Source: Aureimonas ureilytica (GTDB taxonomy: Bacteria; Pseudomonadota; Alphaproteobacteria; Rhizobiales; Rhizobiaceae). From it: DNA of 64,000 nt. The position numbers and the translations under genes are program-made. The notes beneath the pieces are model-generated. The model saw only the letters and a list, made by a program, of their open reading frames with translations, did not search any database and was not told where the DNA came from. Below, one piece after another: positions 36,547 through 46,145 of the stretch. The stretch's first letter is position 1; every line of letters starts with the position of its first letter. The stretch is taken from positions 1-64,000 of the forward strand of contig NZ_LDQA01000001.1 of the NCBI RefSeq assembly GCF_001475935.1, written 5' to 3'.

Positions 36547-36623
36547 GGGGGCTCCGGACGAAAGCCCGATTCGACGCATTGCGGTGGCACCACCGACCCC
36601 TCCATCAACGGACGATTCCTCCT

Positions 36624-37256
36624 ATGAAGCATCCCCTCGAAACCGCGATGAACCTCGTGCCCATGGTGGTGGAGCAGACCAATCGTGGAGAGCGCGCCTA
36701 CGACATCTTCTCGCGGCTCCTCAAGGAGCGCGTGATTTTCATCACCGGGCCGATCGAGGATTCGATGGCCACGCTGGTCTGCGCTCAGCTCCTGTTCCTG
36801 GAAGCCGAGAACCCGAAGAAGGAAATCTCGCTCTACATCAACTCGCCGGGCGGTGTGGTGACGTCCGGAATGGCGATCTACGACACGATGCAGTTCATCA
36901 AGCCGGCCGTGTCGACGCTCTGCATCGGGCAGGCGGCCTCCATGGGGTCGCTTCTCCTGTGCGCGGGTCACAAGGATATGCGCTTTGCCACGCCCAACGC
37001 GCGCATCATGGTTCACCAGCCCTCGGGTGGCTTCTCCGGCCAGGCCTCGGACATCGAGCGCCATGCTCTGGACATCATCAAGCTCAAGCGTCGTTTGAAC
37101 GAAGTCTATGTTCAGCATACGGGCCAGGACTACGAGACGATCGAACGCACGCTCGACCGCGACCATTTCATGACGGCCGACGAGTCCCGCGAGTTCGGCC
37201 TGATCGATAAGGTCTATTCCTCGCGCGAGGCGCTGGAAACTAACACCGCGAACTGA
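36624..37256 (+). CDS. clpP: ATP-dependent Clp protease proteolytic subunit
   Basis: ClpP forms the tetradecameric serine-protease chamber used by ClpX and ClpA. The 210-residue protein shows the catalytic triad S106 ([11 protein letters not shown]), H131 ([10 protein letters not shown]) and D180 (DRDHFM). The N-terminus [21 protein letters not shown] includes the loop that docks the ATPase. The ATG at 36624 is used; the longer frame upstream includes the tig terminator. Its ATPase clpX follows 242 bp later with its own predicted promoter. Confidence 0.98.
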   Translation: MKHPLETAMNLVPMVVEQTNRGERAYDIFSRLLKERVIFITGPIEDSMATLVCAQLLFLEAENPKKEISLYINSPGGVVTSGMAIYDTMQFIKPAVSTLCIGQAASMGSLLLCAGHKDMRFATPNARIMVHQPSGGFSGQASDIERHALDIIKLKRRLNEVYVQHTGQDYETIERTLDRDHFMTADESREFGLIDKVYSSREALETNTAN

Positions 37257-37283
37257 TCGACGAAACGACCTTGATGTTGCCAT

Positions 37284-37325
37284 CGCCGGTTTCTACCTTG
37301 AACAGTGGAAGCCGGCGTTGTCGTT
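37284..37325 (+). terminator. Terminator after clpP
   Basis: An 11-bp stem CGCCGGTTTCT/GGAAGCCGGCG (two GU pairs) with a 12-nt loop is followed by TTGTCGTT. Confidence 0.7.
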
Positions 37326-37403
37326 AAGCGTCGATCAAGGATGATCCGGCTACCTTGTAGTGACGGAACTGCGACGAAGCCTTCTGCCGGTCGACTTGAA
37401 CGA

Positions 37404-37431
37404 TTGCTTTGTGAGCGTTGCAGCATAGGAT
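37404..37431 (+). promoter_or_regulatory. Candidate promoter of clpX
   Basis: TTGCTT (37404-37409), 16 bp, TAGGAT (37426-37431). The clpX ATG at 37499 is preceded by GGAAGGAAG. Confidence 0.35.
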
Positions 37432-37498
37432 GACGAAAAGGGTCTGACGACCCATCTCCGGACCTCCAAGTCCGAGGTGCGGAACGGAAGGAAGAACG

Positions 37499-38767
37499 AT
37501 GAGCAAAGTGAGCGGCGGCGATAGCAAGAACACGCTCTATTGCTCTTTCTGCGGAAAGAGCCAGCACGAAGTCCGCAAGCTGATCGCCGGGCCCACGGTC
37601 TTCATCTGCGATGAGTGCGTCGAACTCTGTATGGACATCATCCGCGAGGAAAACAAATCCTCGATGGTGAAGTCACGCGAGGGTGTGCCGACTCCGCAGG
37701 AGATCATTGCGGTTCTCGATGATTACGTGATCGGCCAGTCCTTCGCCAAGAAGGTTCTGTCCGTTGCGGTGCATAACCACTACAAGCGATTGGCCCACGC
37801 GCAAAAGAACAACGACGTCGAACTGGCGAAGTCGAACATTCTGCTGATGGGTCCGACGGGCTGCGGCAAGACATTGCTGGCGCAGACGCTGGCGCGCATT
37901 CTCGACGTGCCGTTCACCATGGCGGATGCGACGACGCTGACCGAAGCCGGTTACGTCGGTGAGGATGTCGAGAACATCATTCTCAAGCTGCTGCAGTCGG
38001 CCGACTACAATGTCGAGCGCGCGCAGCGTGGCATCGTCTATATCGACGAGATCGACAAGATCAGCCGCAAGTCCGACAATCCTTCGATCACGCGCGACGT
38101 GTCGGGTGAGGGTGTTCAGCAGGCTCTGCTGAAGATCATGGAAGGCACCGTCGCGTCGGTTCCTCCTCAGGGTGGTCGCAAGCATCCCCAGCAGGAGTTC
38201 CTGCAGGTAGATACGGCCAATATCCTCTTCATCTGCGGCGGCGCTTTCGCCGGACTCGACAAGATCATCTCGGATCGCGGTCGCAAGACGTCGATCGGCT
38301 TCGCAGCCAACGTCGAGTCACCCGAGGATCGTCGCACAGGCGAACTGTTCCGCCGTGTGGAGCCTGAGGATCTTCTGAAGTTCGGTCTGATTCCCGAATT
38401 CGTTGGTCGTCTGCCGGTTCTCGCGACGCTGGAAGATCTGGATGAGCCCGCGCTGGTTCAGATCCTGGTGGAGCCGAAGAACGCGCTCGTGAAGCAGTAT
38501 CAGCGCCTCTTCGAGATGGAGAATGTCGAGCTGACATTCCACGAGGACGCCCTGAAGGCGATCGCTCGCAAGGCCATCGAGCGCAAGACAGGTGCTCGCG
38601 GTCTTCGCTCGATCATGGAAGCCATGCTGCTCGACACGATGTTCGACCTGCCGACGCTCGAAGGCGTTCGGGAGGTGGTCATCTCGGAAGAGGTGATCGA
38701 TGGAAACGCGCGTCCGCTCTATATCTATTCCGAGCGGAAGGACGAAAAGGAACCGGCGAGTGCCTGA
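37499..38767 (+). CDS. clpX: ATP-dependent Clp protease ATPase subunit ClpX
   Basis: ClpX unfolds tagged substrates and feeds them to ClpP; in alphaproteobacteria it also degrades cell-cycle regulators. The 422-residue protein has the N-terminal zinc domain with C15, C18, C37 and C40. Walker A is [10 protein letters not shown] (from residue 119), Walker B is [10 protein letters not shown], and the AAA+ arginine finger region follows. The pore loop GYVGEDVE is present at about residue 149. A strong Shine-Dalgarno sequence precedes the ATG. Confidence 0.98.
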   Translation: MSKVSGGDSKNTLYCSFCGKSQHEVRKLIAGPTVFICDECVELCMDIIREENKSSMVKSREGVPTPQEIIAVLDDYVIGQSFAKKVLSVAVHNHYKRLAHAQKNNDVELAKSNILLMGPTGCGKTLLAQTLARILDVPFTMADATTLTEAGYVGEDVENIILKLLQSADYNVERAQRGIVYIDEIDKISRKSDNPSITRDVSGEGVQQALLKIMEGTVASVPPQGGRKHPQQEFLQVDTANILFICGGAFAGLDKIISDRGRKTSIGFAANVESPEDRRTGELFRRVEPEDLLKFGLIPEFVGRLPVLATLEDLDEPALVQILVEPKNALVKQYQRLFEMENVELTFHEDALKAIARKAIERKTGARGLRSIMEAMLLDTMFDLPTLEGVREVVISEEVIDGNARPLYIYSERKDEKEPASA

Positions 38768-38799
38768 CCGTCTGAACACTCCGAAAGTTTGATCGTTGG

Positions 38800-38842
38800 A
38801 TGGCCCGTTCCGGCAAGACACCGGAGCGGGCCATTCGCTTTT
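38800..38842 (+). terminator. Terminator after clpX
   Basis: A 14-bp stem ATGGCCCGTTCCGG/CCGGAGCGGGCCAT (one GU) with a 7-nt loop is followed by TCGCTTTT. Confidence 0.85.
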
Positions 38843-38892
38843 ATATTCCGTTGAGCGACCGACCCGCTCGTTCTTTCGCGTCGCGCCAGACG

Positions 38893-38922
38893 CTTGAACG
38901 GGCCGGAAGAAATAGCCACATT
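38893..38922 (+). promoter_or_regulatory. Predicted RpoH (sigma-32) heat-shock promoter of lon
   Basis: CTTGAA (38893-38898) and CCACATT (38916-38922) are 17 bp apart. This fits the alphaproteobacterial sigma-32 pattern (CTTGAA-N17-CCATAT-like) well. The lon start is 85 bp downstream. Confidence 0.6.
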
Positions 38923-39006
38923 GCAGTTCGATGACGGCTTTCGTCTCGGTGCCTGAACGGGCCGGGATGAGGGGCCTCCAGCGGCTCAGCCGCAGAAAGG
39001 AATTTC

Positions 39007-41433
39007 ATGTCCATTCCGACATCCGCCAGCGGTCACGGCTCCGAGAACGCCCAGACCTATCCGGTTCTCCCGCTCCGCGACATCGTGGTGTTCCCGCACA
39101 TGATCGTCCCACTTTTCGTGGGGCGGGAAAAATCGATCAAGGCTCTTGAAGAGGTCATGGGGTCGGACAAGCAGATCCTGCTTGCCACTCAGAAGAACGC
39201 CGGCGACGAAGATCCTGCGCCCGACGCGATCTATGATCTCGGCACGCTCGCCAATGTTCTGCAACTTCTGAAACTGCCCGATGGAACGGTAAAGGTTCTG
39301 GTCGAGGGGATCGCGCGCGCGTCGATCACGGATTTCACGGATCGCACCGAGTGGCACGAAGCCAATGCCTTCATCGTCGAAGACGAGGAAGACGATCAGG
39401 TCGAAGTCGAGGCCCTTGCCCGCTCTGTGATCTCGGAGTTCGAGAATTACGTCAAGCTGAACAAGAAGATCTCGCCCGAGGTTGTCGGCACGGCCGGTCA
39501 GATCGATGACTATTCCAAGCTCGCCGATACCGTGGCGTCTCATCTTGCGATCAAGATCCCCGAAAAGCAGGAGATGCTCGGGATCGTGAGCGTGCGCGAG
39601 CGTCTGGAGCGGGCCCTCGGCTTCATGGAGGCCGAAATCTCGGTACTCCAAGTCGAGAAGCGTATCCGATCGCGCGTCAAGCGTCAGATGGAGAAGACGC
39701 AGCGCGAGTATTATCTGAACGAGCAGATGAAGGCGATCCAGAAGGAACTCGGCGACGGCGAGGAAGGCCGCGACGAGTTGGCTGAGATCGAAGAGCGTAT
39801 CAAGAAGACCAAGCTGTCGAAGGAAGGCAAGGAGAAGGCGTCCGCCGAGCTCAAAAAGCTCCGGCAGATGAGCCCCATGTCTGCCGAGGCGACGGTGGTC
39901 CGCAACTATCTCGACTGGCTGCTCGGGCTGCCTTGGGGGAAGTCGTCTAAGGTTCGGATTGATCTCAAGCGCGCGGAGGAGATTCTCGACGAAGAGCACT
40001 ACGGTCTGGATAAGGTGAAGGAGCGGATCGTCGAATATCTGGCGGTTCAGGCTCGTCAGCCCAAAATCAAAGGTCCGATTCTCTGCCTGGTCGGCCCTCC
40101 GGGTGTTGGCAAGACGTCGCTTGCCAAGTCGATCGCCCGCGCGACGGGCCGTGAATATGTCCGTATGGCGCTGGGCGGCGTGCGAGACGAAGCGGAGATT
40201 CGTGGTCATCGTCGAACCTATATCGGCTCGATGCCCGGCAAGGTCATTCAGTCGCTCAAGAAGGCGAAGCGGAACAACCCGCTCTTCCTGCTCGATGAAA
40301 TCGACAAGATGGGTCAGGACTTCCGCGGCGATCCGTCTTCGGCGATGCTGGAGGTGCTCGATCCCGAGCAGAACGCGAGCTTCATGGATCACTATCTGGA
40401 GGTCGAGTACGACCTCTCGTCGACGATGTTCGTGACGACGGCGAACACGCTGAACATTCCCGGTCCCCTCATGGATCGTATGGAGATCATTCGGATCGCC
40501 GGCTACACCGAAGACGAGAAGGTCGAGATCGCCAAAAGGCACCTTCTGCCTAAGGCCATTAAGGATCATGCGTTGCAGGACAGCGAGTTCTCGGTCTCCG
40601 AAGATGCGCTTCGAGAGATCGCCCGCCGTTACACGCGGGAAGCGGGTGTGCGTTCCTACGAGCGCGAGCTGATGAAGCTCGCACGTAAGGCGGTCACGCA
40701 AATCGTTCGCGGTGATGTCAAGTCCGTCGCCGTGACGGCCGCCAATCTCGCCGATTACCTGGGCGTACCACGTTATCGGTACGGCGAGGCGGAGTTGTCG
40801 GATCAGGTTGGTGTCGTCACGGGCTTGGCCTGGACGGAGGTGGGCGGCGAGTTGCTGACGATCGAAGGCGTCATGATGCCCGGCAAGGGCAAGATGACGG
40901 TGACGGGCAATCTTCGCGATGTGATGAAAGAGTCGATTTCCGCAGCTGCATCCTATGTCCGCTCACGGGCCATTGAGTTCGGAGTCGCGCCGCCACTATT
41001 CGACAAGCGCGACATCCACGTTCACGTTCCAGAGGGCGCGACACCGAAGGACGGACCGTCTGCGGGTACCGCGATGGCGACGGCGATCGTTTCGGTGATG
41101 ACGGGCATTCCCGTGCGTCGTGACATAGCCATGACGGGGGAGGTCACGCTACGCGGCCGCGTCCTGCCCATCGGTGGCTTGAAGGAGAAGTTGCTCGCGG
41201 CTCTGCGCGGCGGCATCAAGACGGTTCTGATTCCTGAGGAGAACGCGAAGGATCTCGCGGAAATCCCGGACAATGTGAAGAACAGTCTCGAGATCATCCC
41301 GGTCTCGCACATGAACGAGGTTCTCGCTCACGCGCTAATACGCAAGCCCGAACCGATCGAGTGGACCGAGGTGAGCGAGCCGACGCCCACCCGTGATTCG
41401 GGAGAGGATGCCTCCCCCACGATTGCTCACTGA
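39007..41433 (+). CDS. lon: ATP-dependent protease La (Lon)
   Basis: Lon degrades misfolded and regulatory proteins in the cytoplasm. The 808-residue protein has the N-terminal LON substrate domain (from [14 protein letters not shown]), a coiled-coil linker, and the AAA+ domain with Walker A GPPGVGKT (363-370) and Walker [12 protein letters not shown]. The C-terminal protease domain has the Ser-Lys dyad S685 (DGPSAGT) and K728 ([10 protein letters not shown]). It is preceded by a predicted heat-shock promoter and followed by hupB, the usual order. Confidence 0.98.
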   Translation: MSIPTSASGHGSENAQTYPVLPLRDIVVFPHMIVPLFVGREKSIKALEEVMGSDKQILLATQKNAGDEDPAPDAIYDLGTLANVLQLLKLPDGTVKVLVEGIARASITDFTDRTEWHEANAFIVEDEEDDQVEVEALARSVISEFENYVKLNKKISPEVVGTAGQIDDYSKLADTVASHLAIKIPEKQEMLGIVSVRERLERALGFMEAEISVLQVEKRIRSRVKRQMEKTQREYYLNEQMKAIQKELGDGEEGRDELAEIEERIKKTKLSKEGKEKASAELKKLRQMSPMSAEATVVRNYLDWLLGLPWGKSSKVRIDLKRAEEILDEEHYGLDKVKERIVEYLAVQARQPKIKGPILCLVGPPGVGKTSLAKSIARATGREYVRMALGGVRDEAEIRGHRRTYIGSMPGKVIQSLKKAKRNNPLFLLDEIDKMGQDFRGDPSSAMLEVLDPEQNASFMDHYLEVEYDLSSTMFVTTANTLNIPGPLMDRMEIIRIAGYTEDEKVEIAKRHLLPKAIKDHALQDSEFSVSEDALREIARRYTREAGVRSYERELMKLARKAVTQIVRGDVKSVAVTAANLADYLGVPRYRYGEAELSDQVGVVTGLAWTEVGGELLTIEGVMMPGKGKMTVTGNLRDVMKESISAAASYVRSRAIEFGVAPPLFDKRDIHVHVPEGATPKDGPSAGTAMATAIVSVMTGIPVRRDIAMTGEVTLRGRVLPIGGLKEKLLAALRGGIKTVLIPEENAKDLAEIPDNVKNSLEIIPVSHMNEVLAHALIRKPEPIEWTEVSEPTPTRDSGEDASPTIAH

Positions 41434-41460
41434 AAGCGATCGACCGCTAAAAATGGAGAG

Positions 41461-41516
41461 ATGCCGCCCTCCGGGGCGGCATTTTGCTTGCAAAAGCCTT
41501 GTTTCGAGGGCTTTTG
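41461..41516 (+). terminator. Terminator after lon plus a second hairpin
   Basis: ATGCCGCCC/GGGCGGCAT with the loop TCCG (41461-41482) is followed by TT. A second stem CAAAAGCC/GGCTTTTG (41491-41516) lies between it and hupB. Confidence 0.75.
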
Positions 41517-41598
41517 GTCCATCTCTCCTTGAACCTGGGCGGCATTTTCAGCATCGTCACCGCCTGAGTCGGGAAGACAGAACGTTTGGAGATTTGGC

Positions 41599-41877
41599 AT
41601 GAACAAGAATGAGCTCGTATCCGTCGTTGCGGAGAAGGCAGGTCTTTCGAAGCAAGACGCAACGACGGCTGTCGATGCCGTCTTCGATGCGCTCCAGGCA
41701 ACTATGGCCAAGGGCGACGACGTCCGCCTCGTCGGCTTCGGCACCTTCTCCGTTTCGCACCGCGCCGCCTCGAAGGGACGCAATCCGTCGACGGGTGCGG
41801 AAGTCGATATTCCCGCCCGCAACGTGCCGCGCTTCACGCCTGGCAAGGGGCTCAAGGACGCCGTCAACGCGAGCTGA
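41599..41877 (+). CDS. hupB: DNA-binding protein HU
   Basis: HU is a histone-like protein that bends and compacts DNA. The 92-residue protein has the HU helical start MNKNELVSVVAEKAGLSK and the family signature GFGTFSVSHRAASKGRNP (about residues 46-63). The beta-arm NPSTGAEVDIPA follows. A single HU gene after lon is typical. A terminator follows. Confidence 0.97.
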   Translation: MNKNELVSVVAEKAGLSKQDATTAVDAVFDALQATMAKGDDVRLVGFGTFSVSHRAASKGRNPSTGAEVDIPARNVPRFTPGKGLKDAVNAS

Positions 41878-41901
41878 CCACCTTCATAGAATGCAGTTTG
41901 G

Positions 41902-41930
41902 AAAGCCGGCGCTCGACGTCGGCTTTTTTT
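41902..41930 (+). terminator. Terminator after hupB
   Basis: The stem AAAGCCG/CGGCTTT with internal GCG/CGT pairing is followed by a run of T residues. Confidence 0.8.
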
Positions 41931-42174
41931 GGGGGGTTGGGGCCTTCGGCAGATCCACGGCGCAGGGGACGATATGCAAACCATTGCGCGAGGAGCGGAG
42001 CCGTAGAGGCCAACGCTGCGATGCGTTTTCGGAGTCGGACGACGAGGTAGGACAAAAAAAGGCCGAGCGCCGTGTCTCGTACAACAACGGCGTACGAGAC
42101 AGCTGAAGCGTCGCTTTCACAGCATGATGGAAATCGTGCTATAAGTATAAACCTGAACCGCAATCGATCGGGCA
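41931..42174. other. Intergenic region between hupB and tRNA-Val
   Basis: No coding frame is convincing here. A perfect hairpin GTCTCGTAC/GTACGAGAC with a 9-nt loop lies at 42074-42100. On the minus strand it is followed, 13 nt later, by seven T residues (42055-42061), so it probably forms part of the tRNA-Val terminator. Confidence 0.45.
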
Positions 42175-42250
42175 TGGTGGGCGATGACAGGCTCGAACTG
42201 CCGACATCCTCGGTGTAAACGAGGCGCTCTACCAACTGAGCTAATCGCCC
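42175..42250 (-). tRNA. tRNA-Val (TAC)
   Basis: This 76-nt minus-strand cloverleaf has the acceptor stem GGGCGAT/ATCGCCC, discriminator A and encoded CCA. The anticodon stem CTCGT/ACGAG-like region encloses TAC. The T-loop is GTTCGAGCC. Confidence 0.97.
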
Positions 42251-42441
42251 GACGCCGCATCGGATAAGCGGTCTGGACCGGAAATGCAAGGCGTCCCTGG
42301 TGCGATTCGAAGATCGCGTTCGCACCATGCTCCTCGTCCGCTCGATTCGTCATCAGCCTTTGGTGATTCCGTCGTACGACCGCCATGCAGCCTCGCGTCC
42401 GACCATTAAGTCGTTGATCTCGAAGGACCGATAGAATCACG

Positions 42442-42470
42442 TTGACACCCCCGGCGGCAGGCCTTAAACG
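42442..42470 (+). promoter_or_regulatory. Predicted promoter of tRNA-Asp
   Basis: A perfect -35 TTGACA (42442-42447) is followed 16-17 bp later by TTAAAC/TAAACG, about 41 bp before the tRNA. Confidence 0.6.
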
Positions 42471-42510
42471 ACCGCTCATACCGCTGAAGGAGACGACAGC
42501 GATATGAGGA

Positions 42511-42587
42511 GCGGGTGTAGCTCAGTCGGTTAGAGTGCCGGCCTGTCACGCCGGAGGTCGCGGGTTCGAGCCCCGTCACTCGCGCCA
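42511..42587 (+). tRNA. tRNA-Asp (GTC)
   Basis: This 77-nt cloverleaf has the acceptor stem GCGGGTG/CACTCGC (one GU), discriminator G and CCA. The anticodon stem CCGGC/GCCGG encloses CTGTCAC, giving GTC. The T-arm is CGGGTTCGAGCCCCG. Confidence 0.97.
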
Positions 42588-42850
42588 TTATTACAGCTAC
42601 GCACTGCCTGACTGTTCGATTCCGATCCGTGACCGATGCTTTTCAAGCTTGCACGAAGTGGGTGCGCAGCGACGTTTGATGCCTTGCTTCTAGTTTGGGA
42701 AGAGTCTAATTCTCGCCTCGATTTGATGAGGCGGAAGCGGCTTCGAGATATTCGACGGCTTGAGCAACGTGGTTTTAACGCTGCTGAAAGTAGAGCTGCT
42801 TCAAGCTGTTATCTGGTCGCGACAGGGTCGCGATATGGAGAGTTAGGCTT
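42588..42850 (+). promoter_or_regulatory. Leader and candidate promoter of the nuo operon
   Basis: This 263-bp stretch precedes nuoA. TTGCTT (42684-42689), 17 bp, TAATTC (42707-42712) is the best sigma-70-like match, 138 bp before the GTG start. A 72-codon frame overlapping nuoA's start here does not look coding. Confidence 0.35.
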
Positions 42851-43216
42851 GTGAACGAGCTCCTTGGTTCTTATCTCCCGATTGTGATTTTCGTTGGCGT
42901 CGCGCTGCTGATCGGTCTCGCCCTCCTGGTGTCGCCGTTCCTTCTTGCGTTCCGAGCGCCGGACGATGAGAAGCTCTCGGCGTACGAGTGCGGTTTCGAT
43001 GCGTTCGATGATTCCCGAATGAAGTTCGACGTTCGATTCTATCTCGTGTCGATCCTGTTCATCATCTTCGACCTTGAGGTCGCGTTCCTGTTCCCATGGG
43101 CTGCGTCCTTTGGTGAACTCGGCTGGGCCGGTCTTTGGTCTATGATGGTGTTCCTCGGCGTGCTGACCGTCGGCTTCGTCTACGAATGGAAGAAAGGTGC
43201 TTTGGAATGGGATTGA
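42851..43216 (+). CDS. nuoA: NADH-quinone oxidoreductase subunit A
   Basis: This small membrane subunit of respiratory complex I has 121 residues and three membrane helices. [22 protein letters not shown] (quoted in part) and the [11 protein letters not shown] block are the family signatures. The start is a GTG. Its end overlaps nuoB by ten bases, and it opens the 14-gene operon that runs to 58478. Confidence 0.97.
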   Translation: MNELLGSYLPIVIFVGVALLIGLALLVSPFLLAFRAPDDEKLSAYECGFDAFDDSRMKFDVRFYLVSILFIIFDLEVAFLFPWAASFGELGWAGLWSMMVFLGVLTVGFVYEWKKGALEWD

Positions 43217-43764
43217 ATCCCTCTTCCTCTTCGCTGGGGTCTCGCTCGAATCTCCAGGTCAGCCCCGCTGCTGATCCGTTCGTTGCCGATGTCAGCAGCG
43301 AGCTTGCCGATAAGGGCTTCATCGTCACGTCGACCGAAGACCTCATCCAATGGGCCCGCACGGGTTCGCTGATGTGGATGACGTTTGGTCTCGCGTGCTG
43401 CGCCGTCGAGATGATGCAAATGTCGATGCCGCGCTATGATGGCGAGCGTTTTGGCTTTGCTCCTCGCGCGTCGCCTCGCCAGTCCGATTTGATGATCGTG
43501 GCGGGGACGCTGACCAATAAGATGGCGCCCGCGCTGCGCAAGGTTTACGATCAGATGCCGGAGCCTCGGTATGTGATTTCCATGGGTTCGTGCGCGAATG
43601 GCGGTGGCTACTACCACTATTCGTACTCCGTCGTGCGCGGTTGCGACCGCGTGGTGCCTGTGGACGTTTATGTTCCCGGTTGCCCGCCGACCGCCGAAGC
43701 GCTGCTTTACGGCATGTTGCTGCTTCAGAAGAAGATTCGCCGTCTTGGAACAATCGAGCGCTGA
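43207..43764 (+). CDS. nuoB: NADH-quinone oxidoreductase subunit B
   Basis: This 185-residue peripheral subunit carries the terminal [4Fe-4S] cluster N2. The ligand cysteines are in [19 protein letters not shown] and [10 protein letters not shown]. An N-terminal serine-rich extension of about 30 residues precedes the conserved core, which begins near [16 protein letters not shown]. Confidence 0.98.
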   Translation: MGLNPSSSSLGSRSNLQVSPAADPFVADVSSELADKGFIVTSTEDLIQWARTGSLMWMTFGLACCAVEMMQMSMPRYDGERFGFAPRASPRQSDLMIVAGTLTNKMAPALRKVYDQMPEPRYVISMGSCANGGGYYHYSYSVVRGCDRVVPVDVYVPGCPPTAEALLYGMLLLQKKIRRLGTIER

Positions 43765-43765
43765 T

Positions 43766-44365
43766 ATGAGTACAAGCGAGCTCTCCGATTTTCTGGGCGA
43801 AACGTTGGGTGGGAAAATCGTCGACCGCAAACTCGCCTATGGTGAGTTGACGCTCGTAATTCGTCCCTCCGATGTTTTGGACGTTGTCACTTTTCTGCGC
43901 GACCATCCTCAATGTCAGTTCAAGAATTTCATTGATGTCGCAGGGGTCGATTACCCCAATCGGGTTGATCGGTTCGAAGTCGTTTATCACTTTCTCTCCC
44001 CGTATCTGAATCAGCGGATCCGTGTGAAGGTGACGACGAATGAGGATCGCCCTGTGCCGTCCATCACGGGAATCTTTCCGGGAGCAGATTGGTTCGAGCG
44101 GGAGGCCTACGACCTCTACGGGATCCTCTTCACCGGGCATCCGGATCTTCGTCGCATCCTGACGGATTATGGTTTTGAGGGGCATCCGCTTCGGAAGGAT
44201 TTCCCTCTGACCGGCTTTGTCGAAGTGCATTACGACGAGGAGCGCAAGCAGGTGGTCTACGAGCCCGTCGAGCTGCGCCAGGAGTTCCGCAATTTCGATT
44301 TCCTGTCGCCTTGGGAGGGAACGGACTACGTTCTTCCAGGGGACGAGAAGGCAAAGGCGAACTGA
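43766..44365 (+). CDS. nuoC: NADH-quinone oxidoreductase subunit C
   Basis: This 199-residue subunit belongs to the peripheral arm (30-kDa family). The signature is [29 protein letters not shown] (cited in part), around residues 112-140. It starts one base after nuoB. It is separate from nuoD, not fused as in Escherichia coli. An unrecognised ORF follows it directly. Confidence 0.98.
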   Translation: MSTSELSDFLGETLGGKIVDRKLAYGELTLVIRPSDVLDVVTFLRDHPQCQFKNFIDVAGVDYPNRVDRFEVVYHFLSPYLNQRIRVKVTTNEDRPVPSITGIFPGADWFEREAYDLYGILFTGHPDLRRILTDYGFEGHPLRKDFPLTGFVEVHYDEERKQVVYEPVELRQEFRNFDFLSPWEGTDYVLPGDEKAKAN

Positions 44366-44366
44366 G

Positions 44367-44801
44367 ATGCCGTCGGGGCGAGAAGCTGAGGCGAGGGCGC
44401 TCCATGTTTTGCGCACTCCGCTTCGAAGCTCGCCCGACAAAACGCGCATTCGGCTTTCGTCATGGCGAGATGTGTCGCCGATGGGTGGTTTTGACTTTAT
44501 GGTCACCCCCGGCGAAAACGCATTAAAGCTGACCCAATCGGAGATGGTCGGTATCTACCCGTCGTCGAACGACAGCGAGTGGCTGGTTTGCCGAGACGGC
44601 GGATCGAGCATCGCGTGGCGTCCTCATGACGGTTTCCAACTCGCCGAAGCCGTCCAGGCGTCGGATGATCTGAGCAGGATCGTGTTCGCGGAAGAAGTCT
44701 TCGAGGACGCGAAACCCGCGATGTATGACCCCGCCTATCATACGCAAGAGCTGACGGGCGCCACCGCTATGGCGCAATCTGCAAACGAACAAGGGGCCTG
44801 A
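44367..44801 (+). CDS. Hypothetical protein encoded between nuoC and nuoD
   Basis: This frame of 144 codons begins one base after the nuoC stop and ends two bases before the nuoD start, so it is translated within the operon if real. An internal ATG at 44481 would give about 106 residues. The C-terminal half is acidic and soluble, with [13 protein letters not shown] and [15 protein letters not shown], and no membrane segment or known domain. The N-terminal 38 residues are arginine- and serine-rich. I do not recognise a family. Tight spacing and in-frame codon use support a gene. Confidence 0.7.
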   Translation: MPSGREAEARALHVLRTPLRSSPDKTRIRLSSWRDVSPMGGFDFMVTPGENALKLTQSEMVGIYPSSNDSEWLVCRDGGSSIAWRPHDGFQLAEAVQASDDLSRIVFAEEVFEDAKPAMYDPAYHTQELTGATAMAQSANEQGA

Positions 44802-44803
44802 CC

Positions 44804-45994
44804 GTGGCCGAGATCGACGTCCGAAACTTCAACATCAATTTCGGTCCGCAGCACCCGGCTGCGCACGGTGTGCTTCGCCTCGTTCTGGAATTGGACGGCG
44901 AAAACGTCGAGCGGGTCGATCCCCATATCGGGCTTCTGCATCGGGGCACCGAGAAACTGATCGAACAGAAGACATACCTGCAGGCCATACCTTATTTCGA
45001 TCGTCTCGATTATGTCGCGCCGATGAATCAGGAGCATGCCTTCTGTCTGGCCGTCGAGCGTCTGGCGGACGTCGAGGTCCCGATCCGGGGCCAGCTGATC
45101 CGTGTTCTGTACTGCGAAATCGGCCGTATCCTTTCGCATCTTCTCAACGTGACGACCCAGGCGATGGATGTCGGTGCGCTGACGCCTCCGCTCTGGGGTT
45201 TCGAAGAGCGCGAAAAGCTGATGGTCTTCTATGAGCGGGCAAGTGGTGCTCGTCTCCATGCGGCTTATTTCCGCCCGGGTGGCGTCCATCAGGATCTGGA
45301 CGCACGATTGGTCGATGACATCGGCGCGTGGTGCGATCCTTTCCTCAAGGCTCTCGCCGATATCGATGAGCTGCTGACCGAAAACCGGATCTTCAAGCAG
45401 CGTAACGTTGATATCGGCGTCGTATCGCTGGAAGACGCATTCGCGCTCGGTTTCACCGGTGTCATGGTTCGCGGCTCCGGCGCTGCATGGGATTTGCGCA
45501 AGTCGCAGCCCTACGAATGCTACGATCAGATGCAGTTCGACATTCCGATCGGCAAGAATGGGGATTGCTACGACCGCTATCTGATCCGCATGGAAGAGAT
45601 GCGTCAGTCCACCGCGATCATGAAGCAATGCATCGAGCGTCTGGCGGGCAGGGATCGTGTCGGCCCCGTCTCGTCGACGCAGGGCAAGGTCGTCCCGCCG
45701 AAACGTGGCGAGATGAAGCGTTCGATGGAAGCGCTTATCCATCATTTTAAGCTCTACACCGAAGGCTTCCACGTGCCGGAAGGCGAGGTTTATGCGGCGG
45801 TTGAAGCCCCCAAGGGTGAATTCGGCGTCTATCTCGTCTCCGATGGAACGAACAAGCCCTATCGCTGCAAAATTCGCGCTCCGGGCTTCGCCCATCTTCA
45901 GGCTCTGGATTTCCTCTGCCGCAATCATATGCTCGCAGACGTTTCCGCGATCCTGGGATCGTGCGACATCGTTTTCGGCGAAGTCGACCGCTGA
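44804..45994 (+). CDS. nuoD: NADH-quinone oxidoreductase subunit D
   Basis: This 396-residue 49-kDa subunit forms the quinone-binding site with Nuo[16 protein letters not shown] (about residues 10-24) and the [12 protein letters not shown] block are family signatures, and the C-terminus ends [10 protein letters not shown] as expected. The start is a GTG at 44804. A structured 151-bp gap follows before nuoE. Confidence 0.98.
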   Translation: MAEIDVRNFNINFGPQHPAAHGVLRLVLELDGENVERVDPHIGLLHRGTEKLIEQKTYLQAIPYFDRLDYVAPMNQEHAFCLAVERLADVEVPIRGQLIRVLYCEIGRILSHLLNVTTQAMDVGALTPPLWGFEEREKLMVFYERASGARLHAAYFRPGGVHQDLDARLVDDIGAWCDPFLKALADIDELLTENRIFKQRNVDIGVVSLEDAFALGFTGVMVRGSGAAWDLRKSQPYECYDQMQFDIPIGKNGDCYDRYLIRMEEMRQSTAIMKQCIERLAGRDRVGPVSSTQGKVVPPKRGEMKRSMEALIHHFKLYTEGFHVPEGEVYAAVEAPKGEFGVYLVSDGTNKPYRCKIRAPGFAHLQALDFLCRNHMLADVSAILGSCDIVFGEVDR

Positions 45995-45996
45995 AA

Positions 45997-46145
45997 CGAA
46001 GCGAGGCTTTCCGCAGCCTCGCTTCGCCCTTGCCGTCTAGCGTTCCAGCGCTCGCGTCCACGTGAAGTCGCTGGCCTTTTATGCATTCTATGTTAGAACG
46101 CGCCGCAACATAAGCATGTTGGAACCGTTCTGAAGTCGAGGTCCA
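45997..46145 (+). promoter_or_regulatory. Structured gap between nuoD and nuoE
   Basis: A perfect 12-bp stem CGAAGCGAGGCT/AGCCTCGCTTCG (45997-46026) has the loop TTCCGC. A second stem CCAGCG/CGCTGG (46045-46074) is followed by CCTTTT. Competing pairs then occur: TATGTT/AACATA (46089-46112) or AACAT/ATGTT (46107-46120). The U tail on the second makes it a possible weak terminator or attenuator. A separate nuoE promoter is possible but not visible. Confidence 0.55.

Noticed and set aside
38986-40701. 571-codon minus-strand open frame opposite lon
   Set aside because: Shadow of lon, rich in arginine and leucine with no conserved motif.
42636-42854. 72-codon plus-strand frame between tRNA-Asp and nuoA
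   Set aside because: It overlaps the nuoA start, contains a likely promoter, has unusual composition and no recognisable domain. It is better explained as the nuo leader.
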